A stretch of 35,506 nucleotides of DNA from Oscillospiraceae bacterium (GTDB lineage: Bacteria > Bacillota > Clostridia > Oscillospirales > Oscillospiraceae). This document shows positions 22,532 through 30,579 of this stretch, in pieces (position 1 is the stretch's first letter; every line of letters starts with the position of its first letter). The notes beneath the pieces are model-generated. The model did not search any database, was not told the origin of the DNA, and worked only from the letters and a program-made list of their open reading frames with translations. The translations under genes were made by a program, and so were the position numbers. The stretch covers positions 1-35,506 of the forward strand of contig JAFWTG010000070.1 in the NCBI GenBank assembly GCA_017519005.1. The letters run 5' to 3'.

Positions 22532-23542
22532 TCAATTCTCAATCGCAACGCAGTGACATACCGCCGGGATGCTCTGCTTTTGCTGGACTGTGGTGGGGGA
22601 GAGCAGCGCGCCCGTGCCGCAGAAGAGCAGGCGCTTCCAGCGGCCGGAGGCCGCGCCCGGCAGCAGATGGGCCGCCAGCACCGCCGCGCTGCAGCCGGCC
22701 CCGGAGCCGCCGCAGTGGACGTCCTGGGTCTCCGGATCGAAGACCAGCAGTCCGCAGTCGGTATAGCGTTCTCCCAGCTTCACGCCGTCCCCGGCGAAGA
22801 GCTCCCGGACCAGCTCGCTGCCCAGGCGGCCCAGGTCCCCGGTGACGATCAAATCATAGTCTTCCGGTCCCCGGCCCAGGTCGTCCAGATGCGCCCGAAT
22901 GCTTTTGTAGGCCGCCCACGCCATGGCGGCGCCCATGTTGTTGGCGTCGGTGATGCCTTTGTCCTCCACAGTCCCGGCGGTGGCAGCCGTCAGAACCGGC
23001 CCCTGCCCGGCCGCGGTAACCAGCACGGCTCCCGCGCCGGTGACGGTCCATTGGGCCGTGGGCGTCCGCTGGCCCCCGTAAGCCAGGGGGAAGCGGTACT
23101 GGCGCTCCGCCGCGGCGAAATGGGAGGAGCTCAGGGCTGCGGCACGGTTTACATAACCAGCATTCACCGCAGCGCCTGCAAGCAACAGACCCTCGGCCAT
23201 GGTGGAGCAGGCCCCGTAGAGCCCCAGCACGGGCAGGCCGGTCCCTCGCAGGGCAAAGCTGGAGCCCACGCACTGATTCAGCAGGTCTCCGGAGAAAACC
23301 AGATCCAGGCTGTGCGGATCCAGCTCTGCTTTTTGCAGCAGCAGGCTCAGCGCCTCCTGCTGGAGGGCGGTCTCCGCCTGCTCCCAGCTCTGCTGGCCCA
23401 GCTTCCCGTCGGGCTCCACCCGGTCAAACTCCGGCCCCAGCGGGCCCTCGCCCTCCTTCCGTCCCGCTGCCGAGGCCCAGGCGCTCACAACCGGGCGGTT
23501 CGGAAAGAGAATACTTTGCTTTCCGCGGTGCAGTGATTCCAT
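22532..23542 (-). CDS. spoVAD: Stage V sporulation protein AD
   Basis: 336 residues, close to the usual length. SpoVAD has a thiolase-like fold and binds dipicolinic acid at the spore inner membrane. Visible family features include SWEQAETALQQEAL, LVFSGDLLNQCVGSSFALR, the GLYGACSTMAEGL segment around the thiolase-type Cys, NRAAALSSSHFAAAERQYRF and DYDLIVTGDLGRLGSEL. The ATG at 23542 is chosen because GGAGGCTGCT precedes it; the frame stays open upstream only through repeat copy C. No spoVAC gene, normally the next one upstream, is present in the window. Confidence 0.94.
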   Translation of the reverse strand: MESLHRGKQSILFPNRPVVSAWASAAGRKEGEGPLGPEFDRVEPDGKLGQQSWEQAETALQQEALSLLLQKAELDPHSLDLVFSGDLLNQCVGSSFALRGTGLPVLGLYGACSTMAEGLLLAGAAVNAGYVNRAAALSSSHFAAAERQYRFPLAYGGQRTPTAQWTVTGAGAVLVTAAGQGPVLTAATAGTVEDKGITDANNMGAAMAWAAYKSIRAHLDDLGRGPEDYDLIVTGDLGRLGSELVRELFAGDGVKLGERYTDCGLLVFDPETQDVHCGGSGAGCSAAVLAAHLLPGAASGRWKRLLFCGTGALLSPTTVQQKQSIPAVCHCVAIEN

Positions 23543-23560
23543 AGCAGCCTCCAGGACGTC

Positions 23561-23685
23561 GGATTTGGATTTGTCGGGCTCTTGCCGTAGGGCGGCCTGA
23601 CCCCAGGCCGCCGCTGACACGCTGGTGGTTATCGCGGCGGCCAGAGGTCTGGCCGCCCTACGCAACATCCATACAAATCCCGATC
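23561..23685. repeat. BIME-like palindromic element, copy C (inverted relative to B)
   Basis: TTGGATTTGTCGGG opens it and ACAAATCCCGAT closes it. The two hairpin units GGCGGCCTGACCCCAGGCC and GGCGGCCAGAGGTCTGGCC flank a spacer that, read on the minus strand (gcgataaccaccagcgtgtc), is the same as in copy B with small changes. It fills most of the 168 bp between the spoVAD start and the terminator of the NlpC/P60 gene, where the spoVA promoter should be. Confidence 0.86.
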
Positions 23686-23710
23686 TGACGATAGCTTTCC
23701 CGCATCGCAC

Positions 23711-23744
23711 AAAAAAATACCCGGCATCGTTTCGATGCCGGGTA
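23711..23744 (-). terminator. Rho-independent terminator of the NlpC/P60 gene
   Basis: On the minus strand the 12-bp stem TACCCGGCATCG / CGATGCCGGGTA is followed by seven T residues (23711-23717). It lies 17 bp after the stop codon. Confidence 0.92.
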
Positions 23745-23760
23745 GGATTTTCATTTTGGA

Positions 23761-24837
23761 TTATCCCACGTGTACGCCGCAGATCAGACGGGAGGCGTAG
23801 TATTCATTGTCGATGCTGGTGACAATGACGCCCAGGCGGGTGTTGGCGGCGTGGATGAACTGGCCGTTGCCAATGTAGATGCCGGAGTGGGTGGCGCGGC
23901 TGCTGGAAGTGTAGGTCCGCTCAAAGACGACGATGTCGCCGGGCCGCAGATTAGCGCGGGAGACCTGCTTGCCGGCAGAGAGCTGGGCAGTGCAGATCCG
24001 GCCCACGTTGTAGCCGAACTGCTTGTAGATGTAGTAGACCATGCCGGAGCAGTCGAAGCCGGTGGAGGGGGAGGAGCCGCCATAGACGTAGCGGTAGCCC
24101 TTGAACTGCATGGCGTAGGCGGCCACGCGCTCGCCCAGGGTGCTGCCCGTGGAGGCGCTGGAGCTGCCGGAATTGCCGGAGCTGCTGCTGGAGCCGGTAC
24201 TGCTGCTGGAGCTGGAACTGCTGTTGGAGCTGGAGCTGCTGTTGGAGCTGGAGCTGGAGCTGCTGGCAGTGGTCTTGGGCTTGGACTCGGTCGTCTTGGC
24301 CGCGCTGTTCTCCACGTAGGTGTTGCCCTTGCTGCCGTAGTTGGTGTAGGGAGTCTCCAGCAGGGTCAGCAGGTCGGAGCGGACGTAGCCGATCTGGCCG
24401 TTGAAGCTGACCTTATACCAGTCGGAATTGAAGCCGATGATGAAGCAGGTCTCGCTCTTGGGGGCCTGGGATACGATGCCGCCTTCGACAGAGGGCGCGG
24501 AGCGCACGTTGCTGCTGCAGTCGAACATGGCGTAGCCGAGCTTGACGTTTTTCTTGTCGTTGAACTCGATATATTCCTTGGCCATGTAGCCGATCTCCAG
24601 GTTGAAGTTGACCAGATACCAGTCGTCAACCTCCCGGATAATCACAACGCAGTCGCCGCCTCTGGCAGTCGCCAGAATCTCGCTGTCGGTGTTGGGCTTG
24701 GCCCGCAGCCGGAGGGAGGAGGCGGTCACGACGCCGATGCCGGTTTTCAGCTCCGTGGCATGGGCGGGCAGGGCCATCCCTGCCAGCATACAAACAGTCA
24801 CAAATAAAATGACGAGTCGCTTGGTGAGTTTCTTCAT
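23761..24837 (-). CDS. Secreted SH3 - NlpC/P60 peptidoglycan endopeptidase
   Basis: 358 residues. A signal peptide (MKKLTKRLVILFVTVCMLAG...AHA) is followed by two bacterial SH3 modules, about 33-90 (SSLRLRAKPNTDSEILATA) and 97-160 (NVRSAPSVEGGIVS). A Ser-rich linker (about 185-235) follows, and then the NlpC/P60 catalytic domain with Cys263 in GFDCSGMVYYIYK, His317 in THSGIYIGNG and His329 in FIHAAN as the expected triad. It should cut stem peptides in the cell wall during growth or division. GAGGTACTT precedes the ATG. The start is 18 bp after the stop of the 95-residue gene upstream, so they share the promoter at 25173-25201. Confidence 0.93.
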   Translation of the reverse strand: MKKLTKRLVILFVTVCMLAGMALPAHATELKTGIGVVTASSLRLRAKPNTDSEILATARGGDCVVIIREVDDWYLVNFNLEIGYMAKEYIEFNDKKNVKLGYAMFDCSSNVRSAPSVEGGIVSQAPKSETCFIIGFNSDWYKVSFNGQIGYVRSDLLTLLETPYTNYGSKGNTYVENSAAKTTESKPKTTASSSSSSSNSSSSSNSSSSSSSSTGSSSSSGNSGSSSASTGSTLGERVAAYAMQFKGYRYVYGGSSPSTGFDCSGMVYYIYKQFGYNVGRICTAQLSAGKQVSRANLRPGDIVVFERTYTSSSRATHSGIYIGNGQFIHAANTRLGVIVTSIDNEYYASRLICGVHVG

Positions 24838-24855
24838 AAGTACCTCGCTTTCCGA

Positions 24856-25143
24856 TTACTTGGCGGCTAAGGCTCTTTCGAGCCAGACACAGCCAACGTC
24901 CAGGGCCGTGTAGAAGCCGTCTTTCTCGCTTTTTTTGATGATCCGGTCCTTGGGCCGGACGCTCTGATCGGTGAGCTGCAGCTGCACCGAAACCTTGGTT
25001 GCCAGGCTCATATCCTGAAAATCCTTGGATTCCAGGATTTGCATGATGACGATATATTTGTCGGCCATGGAGCCGTAATAAACCATGTTGTCCTTTCGCA
25101 TCAAGGGATGTCCCTTGTAGGTCAGGCCATTCTGTTCAGACAT
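24856..25143 (-). CDS. 95-residue hypothetical protein upstream of the NlpC/P60 gene
   Basis: Starts MSEQNGLTYKGHPLMRKDNM and ends VGCVWLERALAAK. It is soluble and charged, with no signal peptide or membrane segment and no motif I can name; YYGSMADKYIVIMQIL and VSVQLQLTDQSV suggest a small alpha/beta fold. It has a strong ribosome site (AAGGAGG), a near-consensus promoter and shared transcription with the secreted NlpC/P60 enzyme, so it is a real gene. Any regulatory link to cell-wall turnover is inference. Confidence 0.85.
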   Translation of the reverse strand: MSEQNGLTYKGHPLMRKDNMVYYGSMADKYIVIMQILESKDFQDMSLATKVSVQLQLTDQSVRPKDRIIKKSEKDGFYTALDVGCVWLERALAAK

Positions 25144-25172
25144 GGAGCACCTCCTTGTTTGAATGTAACCAA

Positions 25173-25201
25173 ATTGTAACCCATTGCAACGGGTTTGTCA
25201 A
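25173..25201 (-). promoter_or_regulatory. Near-consensus sigma-A promoter of the 95-residue protein / NlpC-P60 unit
   Basis: On the minus strand, TTGACA (25196-25201) - 17 bp - TACAAT (25173-25178). The spacer contains CCCGTTGCAATGGG, a short palindrome-like stretch. The AT-rich 150 bp upstream (25202-25357) shows no further feature I can support. Confidence 0.85.
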
Positions 25202-25357
25202 CCCCTGCGACGAAAAATTCACAAAATATTGCGGATTTTATCCGAAAAACAGGCGTTTTTTGGTCCAAACGACGTATTTTTTGAAAAAAAAACGGAAAGC
25301 GGGGTACGTATGAAGCGGTAACAAAACTGTCACGCATCCGCGGACAAGTCAACAAAA

Positions 25358-25384
25358 CGGGGAGCCTGCGGCGCAGGCTCCCCG
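25358..25384 (-). terminator. Terminator of ireB
   Basis: A perfect 12-bp GC stem, CGGGGAGCCTGC / GCAGGCTCCCCG, lies 24 bp after the ireB stop. On the minus strand TTTTGTTGACTTG follows. Confidence 0.85.
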
Positions 25385-25407
25385 CATTGTCTGAAAGAGG
25401 GGACCGG

Positions 25408-25653
25408 TCAGTCGAACAGATAATTGCGCACCAACTCGGAGAGCAGCTCGTCCCGGTCCAGACGGCAGATCATCGCGCGGGCGTTGTTGTGATTGGTGAT
25501 GTAAGTGGGGTCCTCAGAGAGGAGATACCCTACGATCTGGTTGATGGGATTGTAACCCTTTTCGGTCAGAGAGGTATAGACGGACGAAAGGATGCGCCGC
25601 ATTTCCTCATGGTCCTCCGAGGGAACCCGGTATTTGATGGTGTGGTCTTCCAT
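25408..25653 (-). CDS. ireB: IreB family regulatory phosphoprotein (UPF0297/YrzL)
   Basis: 81 residues. The signature YNPINQIVGYLLSEDPTYIT, followed by HNNARAMICRLDRDELLSELV, is that of IreB/YrzL. In Enterococcus IreB is phosphorylated by the PASTA kinase IreK and affects cephalosporin resistance. The usual neighbours (alaS, ruvX/yqgF) are not here, so this copy stands alone with its own promoter and terminator. Thr/Tyr/Ser residues in SSVYTSLTEKGYN are possible phosphosites. AAAGGAGG precedes the ATG. Confidence 0.92.
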   Translation of the reverse strand: MEDHTIKYRVPSEDHEEMRRILSSVYTSLTEKGYNPINQIVGYLLSEDPTYITNHNNARAMICRLDRDELLSELVRNYLFD

Positions 25654-25682
25654 AGGGCCTGCCTCCTTTGCGCTTTTCTAAT

Positions 25683-25711
25683 ATCATACCCCATTTTGCA
25701 GGATTTGTAAA
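25683..25711 (-). promoter_or_regulatory. Sigma-A promoter of ireB
   Basis: On the minus strand, TTTACA (25706-25711) - 17 bp - TATGAT (25683-25688), about 30 bp before the ireB start. No terminator hairpin separates it from degV just upstream. Confidence 0.8.
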
Positions 25712-25726
25712 GAGACTATTTGTAAA

Positions 25727-26572
25727 TTATTTTTCTTTCCGCACGAAGAACATGCCGAAGGTATTGGGGCCGCAGTGGGTGGAGATGGCGGAGGAGGCGG
25801 GGTACTCAATGAGCTCCCGGCAGCCGGTTTTCTCCTTCACGTAGTCCTTCAGCTCCTTCAGGAAAGCGGGGTCCTGGAGCGTGTGGTTCATATAGACCAG
25901 ATCGGTCTCATAGTCCGGCAGCTTGGCCAGCTGATCGTCCAGATACTCATAGACGCACTTGCGGTAGACGCCCCGGTACTTCTTGCCCACGCGCATGATG
26001 CCGTCCTCGAAAACGATCTCGGGCCGCAGCTTCAGAATGTTGGCCCCCAGGGCGGCCAGGGTGGAGCAGCGTCCGCCCTTGCGGAGGAACTCCAGGGTCT
26101 CGATGATGAAGCTGCCCTCAATCCGCTCCCGGTAGGCTTCCATGAAGGCCGCCGCTTGGGCGGGGTCCTCCAGATCGCTGCGCAGGACGGCGAGAATGGT
26201 CAGAGAAGTGCCGCCTGCCAGATTCTTGGAGTCCACCACCCAGACGTTGCCGACCTCCTGTGCCGCGATGCAGGCATTCTGATAGCAGGAGGACACGCCG
26301 GCGCTCTTGGCGACGTGGATCACGGGCCGCCCCTCGGCTCTGAGCCTGCGGAACCACTTTTCGTAGTCGTCGGGGTTGGCGGCGCTGGTCTTGGCCAGCT
26401 GGCCGGACTGCTTCACGTAGTCCAGCAGCTCCTTCTGCGTAAGATCGGGCCAGTCGTCCACGGTGTTTTCCCCCATCGTCACGTAGCTGGCGATGACGCG
26501 GATGTCGTATCGCTCCAGCAGCTCGGGGGGCATATCCAGGGTGCTGTCTGCGCTGATGATATACGGTTTCAT
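25727..26572 (-). CDS. DegV family fatty-acid-binding protein
   Basis: 281 residues, full length. The N-terminal motif IISADSTLDMP matches the DegV start; VTMGENTVDDWPDL, KTSAANPDDYEKWF, HVAKSAGVSSCYQNA and VVDSKNLAGGTSL follow, and FLRKGGRCS is the conserved C-domain motif. DegV/FakB proteins bind a fatty acid and present it to the kinase FakA for uptake into phospholipids; no fakA is present here. It follows pheT by 27 bp with a good AAGGAG ribosome site, so it probably lies in the pheST transcript. Confidence 0.9.
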   Translation of the reverse strand: MKPYIISADSTLDMPPELLERYDIRVIASYVTMGENTVDDWPDLTQKELLDYVKQSGQLAKTSAANPDDYEKWFRRLRAEGRPVIHVAKSAGVSSCYQNACIAAQEVGNVWVVDSKNLAGGTSLTILAVLRSDLEDPAQAAAFMEAYRERIEGSFIIETLEFLRKGGRCSTLAALGANILKLRPEIVFEDGIMRVGKKYRGVYRKCVYEYLDDQLAKLPDYETDLVYMNHTLQDPAFLKELKDYVKEKTGCRELIEYPASSAISTHCGPNTFGMFFVRKEK

Positions 26573-26599
26573 ACAGATTCTCCTTTATCGTGAGCGAAT

Positions 26600-28984
26600 T
26601 TACCGCCGGACAGCGCCAAGCCTGCTCTCCAGCGCCTGACAGATGCTCCGCATGGCGGGTTCGATATCGGCGTCGGTGAGGGTGCGTTCCTCGGCGCGGA
26701 AGTTCAGGGAGAAGGCCGCACTCTTCATGCCGGGCAGGATGCCGACGCCGCGGTAAACGTCGAAGAGCCGGATTTCCCGCAGAAGGGGACCGGCGGCCTC
26801 GGTGATGCAGGCCTCCAGGGCGCCCACGGTGACGGCCTCGGCGCAAACCACGGCCAGGTCGCGGCTGACCGCCGGGAAACGGGGCAGGGCCTTGAAGGTC
26901 TTTTCGGGAGCCAGGACGCTCTGCAGCTCGGTGAAGTTCAGCTCCGCCGCGTAGACCTCGCAGTCCATGCCGTAGTTCTTCGCGGCCAGAGGGTGAATCT
27001 GCCCCAGAACGCCGATCCGCTTCCCGCCGACGAACAGGGCGGCGCAGCGGCCCGGATGGTAGGTCGGGTCGTCCTTGACGGCCTCGAAGCGCAGAGGCAG
27101 CACGTTGAGCTGGGCAAGAATGCCCTCCACGGCGCCCTTCAGCGCGTAGAAGTCCTCGCCGGGGCCGTAGCTGCCCAGCATCAGAAGCTTAGGCTCCCGG
27201 GGCAGAACCTCGCCCTCCACGGGCAGGTAGATCTTCGCCAGCTCATAGAGCCGGGCTTCCTTGTTGTGATAGGCGTAGTTCCGGGACAGAATGTCCAGCA
27301 TGGAGGGGACGCCGGTGGTCCGCATGACGGAGGTATCCTCGCCCAGGGGGTTCAGCAGCTTGATCTGCTTGCGTCTCGGGTCGTCCTTGGGAGCGCGGAT
27401 CATGTCCATGCCGGAGGGGGAGACGAAGGAGTAGGTGATGATCTCGCTGAAGCCCAGAGCCCGGGCCGCGGCCCCAGCCTTGTTCTCCAGGAGCTGCGCC
27501 GGGGAGTAGCCGCCCCGGGTGGTGGCGCCCCGCATGAGGGTGGTGGGAATCTCGTTGTAGCCGTAGAAGCGGGCGACCTCCTCGGCGATATCGGCCATCC
27601 GTCGCAGGTCGGGCCGCCAGGAGGGAACCTGGATCCGGCCGTCCACCACGGGAATCTGCTCCCGGCGGAGGTAGTCGATCATGTCGGCCTCAGGGATTTC
27701 GGTGCCCAGCAGGGCGTTGATCCGCTGTGGCTCCAGGGGCAGAGAGAAGGGCTCCGGCACGTAATTGATGATGTCGATGACGCCGTCCAGCACCTCGCCG
27801 GCTCCCAGCAGCTCCACCAGCTCGCAGGCGCGGTTGACCGCGGGGAGGGTCAGCATGGGGTCGATGTTCTTCTCGAACTTGGCGGAGGCCTCGGTGCGCA
27901 TGCCCAGGGCCAGGGCCGTCTTGCGGATGGAGGTGCCGTCGAAGTTGGCGGACTCGAAGACCACGTCGGCGGTGTCCGCGACGATCTCGGAGTTCTCGCC
28001 GCCCATGACGCCGGCCAGGCCCACGGGACGGGTCTCGTCGGCAATGACCAGCATATCGGGCGTCAGCTTCCGGACGCTGCCGTCCAGGGTAGTGAGCTCG
28101 GCGTCGGCGCCGGCCCGGCGGACGATGATCCTGCCGCCCTTCACGTAGCGGTAGTCAAAGGCGTGCATGGGCTGGCCGTACTCCACCATCACGTAGTTGG
28201 TGATGTCCACGATGTTGTTGATGGGCCGGATCCCGGCGGCGCGGAGGCGCTGGCGCATCCACTTGGGGGAGGGGCCGATCTTCACGTTCCGCACCATGCG
28301 GGCGGTGTAGCGCAGGCAGAGGTCCGGGTCCGGGGTCTCCACGTCCAGCAGCTCCGGCAGCAGGCCGGGGCCGCCGCCCTTTACCACGGGCTCATGGAGC
28401 TTCAGCGGCACGTTGAAGGCCGCCGCGGTCTCCCGGGCCAGGCCGATGAGGCTGTAGCAGTCGGGGCGGTTGTTGGTGACCTCAAACTCCACGATGCTGT
28501 CGTCGTTGCCGATGACCGCATTGATGTCCTGGCCCACGGCGCAGTCCTCGTCGTTGAGGATCCAGATGCCGTTCTCGCAGGCGTCAGGGAAGTCGTTATG
28601 GGTCAGGCCCAGCTCCTGGATGGAGCAGAGCATGCCGTTGGAGTCCTCGCCCCGGAGCTTGCCAGCGGTGATGTGAACGCCGCCGGCCAGCCGGGAGTCG
28701 TGCAGGGCCGCGGGGACCAGGTCGCCCTCCCGGACGTTCTGCGCGCCGGTGACGATCTGAACGGGCGCGCCCTGACCCACGTCGATCTGGCAGATCCACA
28801 TGTGGTCGGAGTTGGGGTGACGGACGATGGACAGAACTCTGCCCACCTTGACGTTTTGAATCTCCGCGTCCAGGCGGGTGGTGGTCTCCACCTTCTGCCC
28901 GGCCACGGTCATAATCTCGTCGTATTCCCGGTCGGAGGCCTGGATATCAACGAATTCTTTCAGCCATTTTCTGGAGATGTTCAT
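26600..28984 (-). CDS. pheT: Phenylalanine-tRNA ligase, beta subunit
   Basis: 794 residues, the normal bacterial length. It forms the alpha2-beta2 enzyme with PheS that charges tRNA-Phe. The N-terminal tRNA-binding (OB) domain covers about 40-150 (VGRVLSIVRHPNSDHMWICQ). The B3/B4 editing domain follows (about 210-400; EFEVTNNRPDCYSLIGLARE precedes it, and YVMVEYGQPMHAFDY is inside). B5 lies at about 405-475, the catalytic-like core to about 690, and the anticodon-binding FDX-ACB domain at the end (FPAVSRDLAVVC). GGGAGG precedes the ATG; 19 bp separate it from pheS. Confidence 0.96.
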   Translation of the reverse strand: MNISRKWLKEFVDIQASDREYDEIMTVAGQKVETTTRLDAEIQNVKVGRVLSIVRHPNSDHMWICQIDVGQGAPVQIVTGAQNVREGDLVPAALHDSRLAGGVHITAGKLRGEDSNGMLCSIQELGLTHNDFPDACENGIWILNDEDCAVGQDINAVIGNDDSIVEFEVTNNRPDCYSLIGLARETAAAFNVPLKLHEPVVKGGGPGLLPELLDVETPDPDLCLRYTARMVRNVKIGPSPKWMRQRLRAAGIRPINNIVDITNYVMVEYGQPMHAFDYRYVKGGRIIVRRAGADAELTTLDGSVRKLTPDMLVIADETRPVGLAGVMGGENSEIVADTADVVFESANFDGTSIRKTALALGMRTEASAKFEKNIDPMLTLPAVNRACELVELLGAGEVLDGVIDIINYVPEPFSLPLEPQRINALLGTEIPEADMIDYLRREQIPVVDGRIQVPSWRPDLRRMADIAEEVARFYGYNEIPTTLMRGATTRGGYSPAQLLENKAGAAARALGFSEIITYSFVSPSGMDMIRAPKDDPRRKQIKLLNPLGEDTSVMRTTGVPSMLDILSRNYAYHNKEARLYELAKIYLPVEGEVLPREPKLLMLGSYGPGEDFYALKGAVEGILAQLNVLPLRFEAVKDDPTYHPGRCAALFVGGKRIGVLGQIHPLAAKNYGMDCEVYAAELNFTELQSVLAPEKTFKALPRFPAVSRDLAVVCAEAVTVGALEACITEAAGPLLREIRLFDVYRGVGILPGMKSAAFSLNFRAEERTLTDADIEPAMRSICQALESRLGAVRR

Positions 28985-29003
28985 ATTCTATGTGCCTCCC
29001 TTT

Positions 29004-30032
29004 TCAGAATTGCCGCAGGAAGCGGACGTCGTTCTCAAAAATCAGCCGCAGGTCGGAGATCTGGAAGCGGCGCATGGCCATGCGCTCCAGACCGATGCCG
29101 AAGGCAAAGCCGGAGTAGACCTTGGGGTCGATGCCGCAGCCCTCCAGCACCTTGGGGTGGACCATGCCGGCACCCAGCAGCTCGATCCAGCCCTCGCCCT
29201 TGCAGGTGGGGCAGCCGGCGCCGTGACACTTGAAGCACTGCACGTCCACCTCGCAGCTGGGCTCGGTGAAGGGGAAGTGGTGCGGACGGAAGCGGACCAC
29301 GGAATCCTCGCCGTAGAGGGACTTGACCAGAGCCTCCAGCGTGCCCTTCAGGTCCGCCATGGTGATGCCCTTGTCGATGACCAGACCCTCGATCTGGTGG
29401 AACATGGGGGAGTGGGTGGCGTCCACCTCGTCCTTGCGGTAGACGCGGCCCGGGGCCAGAATGCGGATGGGAGGATTTTTGATGGCCTCCATGGCCCGGA
29501 TCTGCATGGGGGAGGTCTGGGTCCGCAGCAGAACGGAGCTGTCCTCCTTCAGGTAGAAGGTGTCGGACCAGTCGCGGGCCGGGTGGCCCTCCTCAGTGTT
29601 CAGCTTGGTGAAGTTGTACTCCGCCAGCTCCACCTCGGGCCCTTCCAAAATCTGGAAGCCCATGCCGATGAAAATCTCCTTGGCCTCGTCCAGGGCAATG
29701 TACATGGGGTGCTTGTGGCCCAGGGGCCGGGTGGTCCCGGGGACGGTGACGTCCAGGGCCTCGGCGGCCAGCTTCGCCTCCAGGGCGGCGGCGGCCAGCT
29801 CGGCCTTGCGGGCCTCCAGGCGCTCCTCGATGGCGGCGCGGACGGAGTTGGCAAGCTGCCCCATCACGGGCCGCTCGTCGGCGGAGAGCTTGCCCATCAT
29901 TTTCAGCACGCCGGTGAGCTCGCCCTTCTTGCCCAGCAGACGGACGCGAAGCTCCTCCAGGTCGGCGGACGCCTTGGCCTGCTCCAGCGCTTCAAAGGCC
30001 GAGGCTTTGATTTTTTCCAGTTGTTCTCTCAT
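29004..30032 (-). CDS. pheS: Phenylalanine-tRNA ligase, alpha subunit
   Basis: 342 residues. An N-terminal coiled-coil (1-90) precedes the class II catalytic core with motif 1 near GHKHPMYIALDEAKEIF, motif 2 in TSPMQIRAM...RILAPGRVYRKDEVDATH, and motif 3 GFAFGIGLERMAMRRF. A Cys-rich insert (CFKCHGAGCPTCKGEGWIE, about 264-282) is of a kind common in Clostridia and may bind zinc. AAGGAGAAACGAT precedes the ATG. Expression is under the T-box leader just upstream. Confidence 0.96.
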   Translation of the reverse strand: MREQLEKIKASAFEALEQAKASADLEELRVRLLGKKGELTGVLKMMGKLSADERPVMGQLANSVRAAIEERLEARKAELAAAALEAKLAAEALDVTVPGTTRPLGHKHPMYIALDEAKEIFIGMGFQILEGPEVELAEYNFTKLNTEEGHPARDWSDTFYLKEDSSVLLRTQTSPMQIRAMEAIKNPPIRILAPGRVYRKDEVDATHSPMFHQIEGLVIDKGITMADLKGTLEALVKSLYGEDSVVRFRPHHFPFTEPSCEVDVQCFKCHGAGCPTCKGEGWIELLGAGMVHPKVLEGCGIDPKVYSGFAFGIGLERMAMRRFQISDLRLIFENDVRFLRQF

Positions 30033-30067
30033 ATCGTTTCTCCTTCACACATAGAAGATTGTTGACG

Positions 30068-30110
30068 AAAAAAACGTCTTTCCTCCCATTCAAAAAAGGG
30101 ACGAAAGACG
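30068..30110 (-). terminator. T-box-controlled terminator before pheS
   Basis: On the minus strand the stem CGTCTTTCGTCCC / GGGAGGAAAGACG (one mismatch region) with a T-rich loop is followed by seven T residues (30068-30074). It is the terminator that competes with the antiterminator of the T-box leader and ends about 36 bp before pheS. Confidence 0.92.
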
Positions 30111-30347
30111 CAGCTTCCGCGGTACCACCCGCATTCGCCGGCAACCCGGCGCACTCCTCGGACCTTAACGCGATCCCCGCGGCGGGCCCTACGCAGACCG
30201 GAACCATCCGATCCTTCAAACCCGCGGCTCCCGGCCGAAGGCCCGTGCCTCGCGGGAGGTGCTCACAGCTTCCGCACCCTCTCTGGACCCGCTTCCGAGA
30301 CCCGGACAAACCGTTCTCCGCCTGTAACCCGTATCGTTCAAACGAAC
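30068..30347 (-). promoter_or_regulatory. T-box riboswitch leader of pheS-pheT
   Basis: The minus strand carries the T-box sequence GGGTGGTACCGCGG (30117-30130), followed by a terminator hairpin with a T-run. Upstream is about 215 nt of structured GC-rich leader from the promoter at 30354-30382, the right size for stem I and the following stems. T-box RNAs bind uncharged tRNA and prevent termination; here it should sense uncharged tRNA-Phe. I could not place the Phe specifier codon with certainty; a UUC triplet at 30200-30205 is one candidate. Confidence 0.92.
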
Positions 30348-30353
30348 GCAATC

Positions 30354-30382
30354 AGTATAGCACAGCCCTTCGGAATATGCAA
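30354..30382 (-). promoter_or_regulatory. Sigma-A promoter of the pheST operon
   Basis: On the minus strand, TTGCAT (30377-30382) - 17 bp - TATACT (30354-30359). The predicted transcript starts near 30347 and carries the T-box leader. The 75 bp between this and the divergent promoter at 30460 holds nothing else I can identify. Confidence 0.8.
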
Positions 30383-30459
30383 GAGTTTTTTTGCTCTGCC
30401 TGGAAATAAGCGGCGCTTCCGGGCCTTCCCCATTGCTTCCGGCGTATGCAAGAAATGAT

Positions 30460-30488
30460 TTGACAACGCAGCACAGCTTTGATACAAT
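30460..30488 (+). promoter_or_regulatory. Near-consensus sigma-A promoter of the PP2C phosphatase gene
   Basis: TTGACA (30460-30465) - 17 bp - TACAAT (30483-30488), about 90 bp before the start codon. It is divergent from the pheST promoter. Confidence 0.85.
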
Positions 30489-30579
30489 TATTAAGATATC
30501 ATGATAAAATGTATGCTTTGCGCGCGTCCCGGACTGCCGCTCCGGAGCGGGCGGACGTGAAGGATTGGAGGAAGAGCGC

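Noticed and set aside
23543-23710. N-terminal extension of SpoVAD by 56 residues
   Set aside because: The extension is the translation of repeat copy C; the ATG at 23542 has a good ribosome site and gives the normal family length.
24180-24270. Tandem repeats GCTGGAGCTGGAGCTGCT in the NlpC/P60 gene
   Set aside because: They encode the Ser-rich linker between SH3 and catalytic domains; low-complexity coding sequence explains them.
26993-29233. 746-codon + strand frame opposite pheT
   Set aside because: Pure antisense of a highly conserved gene with no family resemblance.
30565-30579. TTG start five codons upstream in the PP2C phosphatase
   Set aside because: The TTG overlaps the GGAGG ribosome site of the ATG at 30580, so it cannot be the start.
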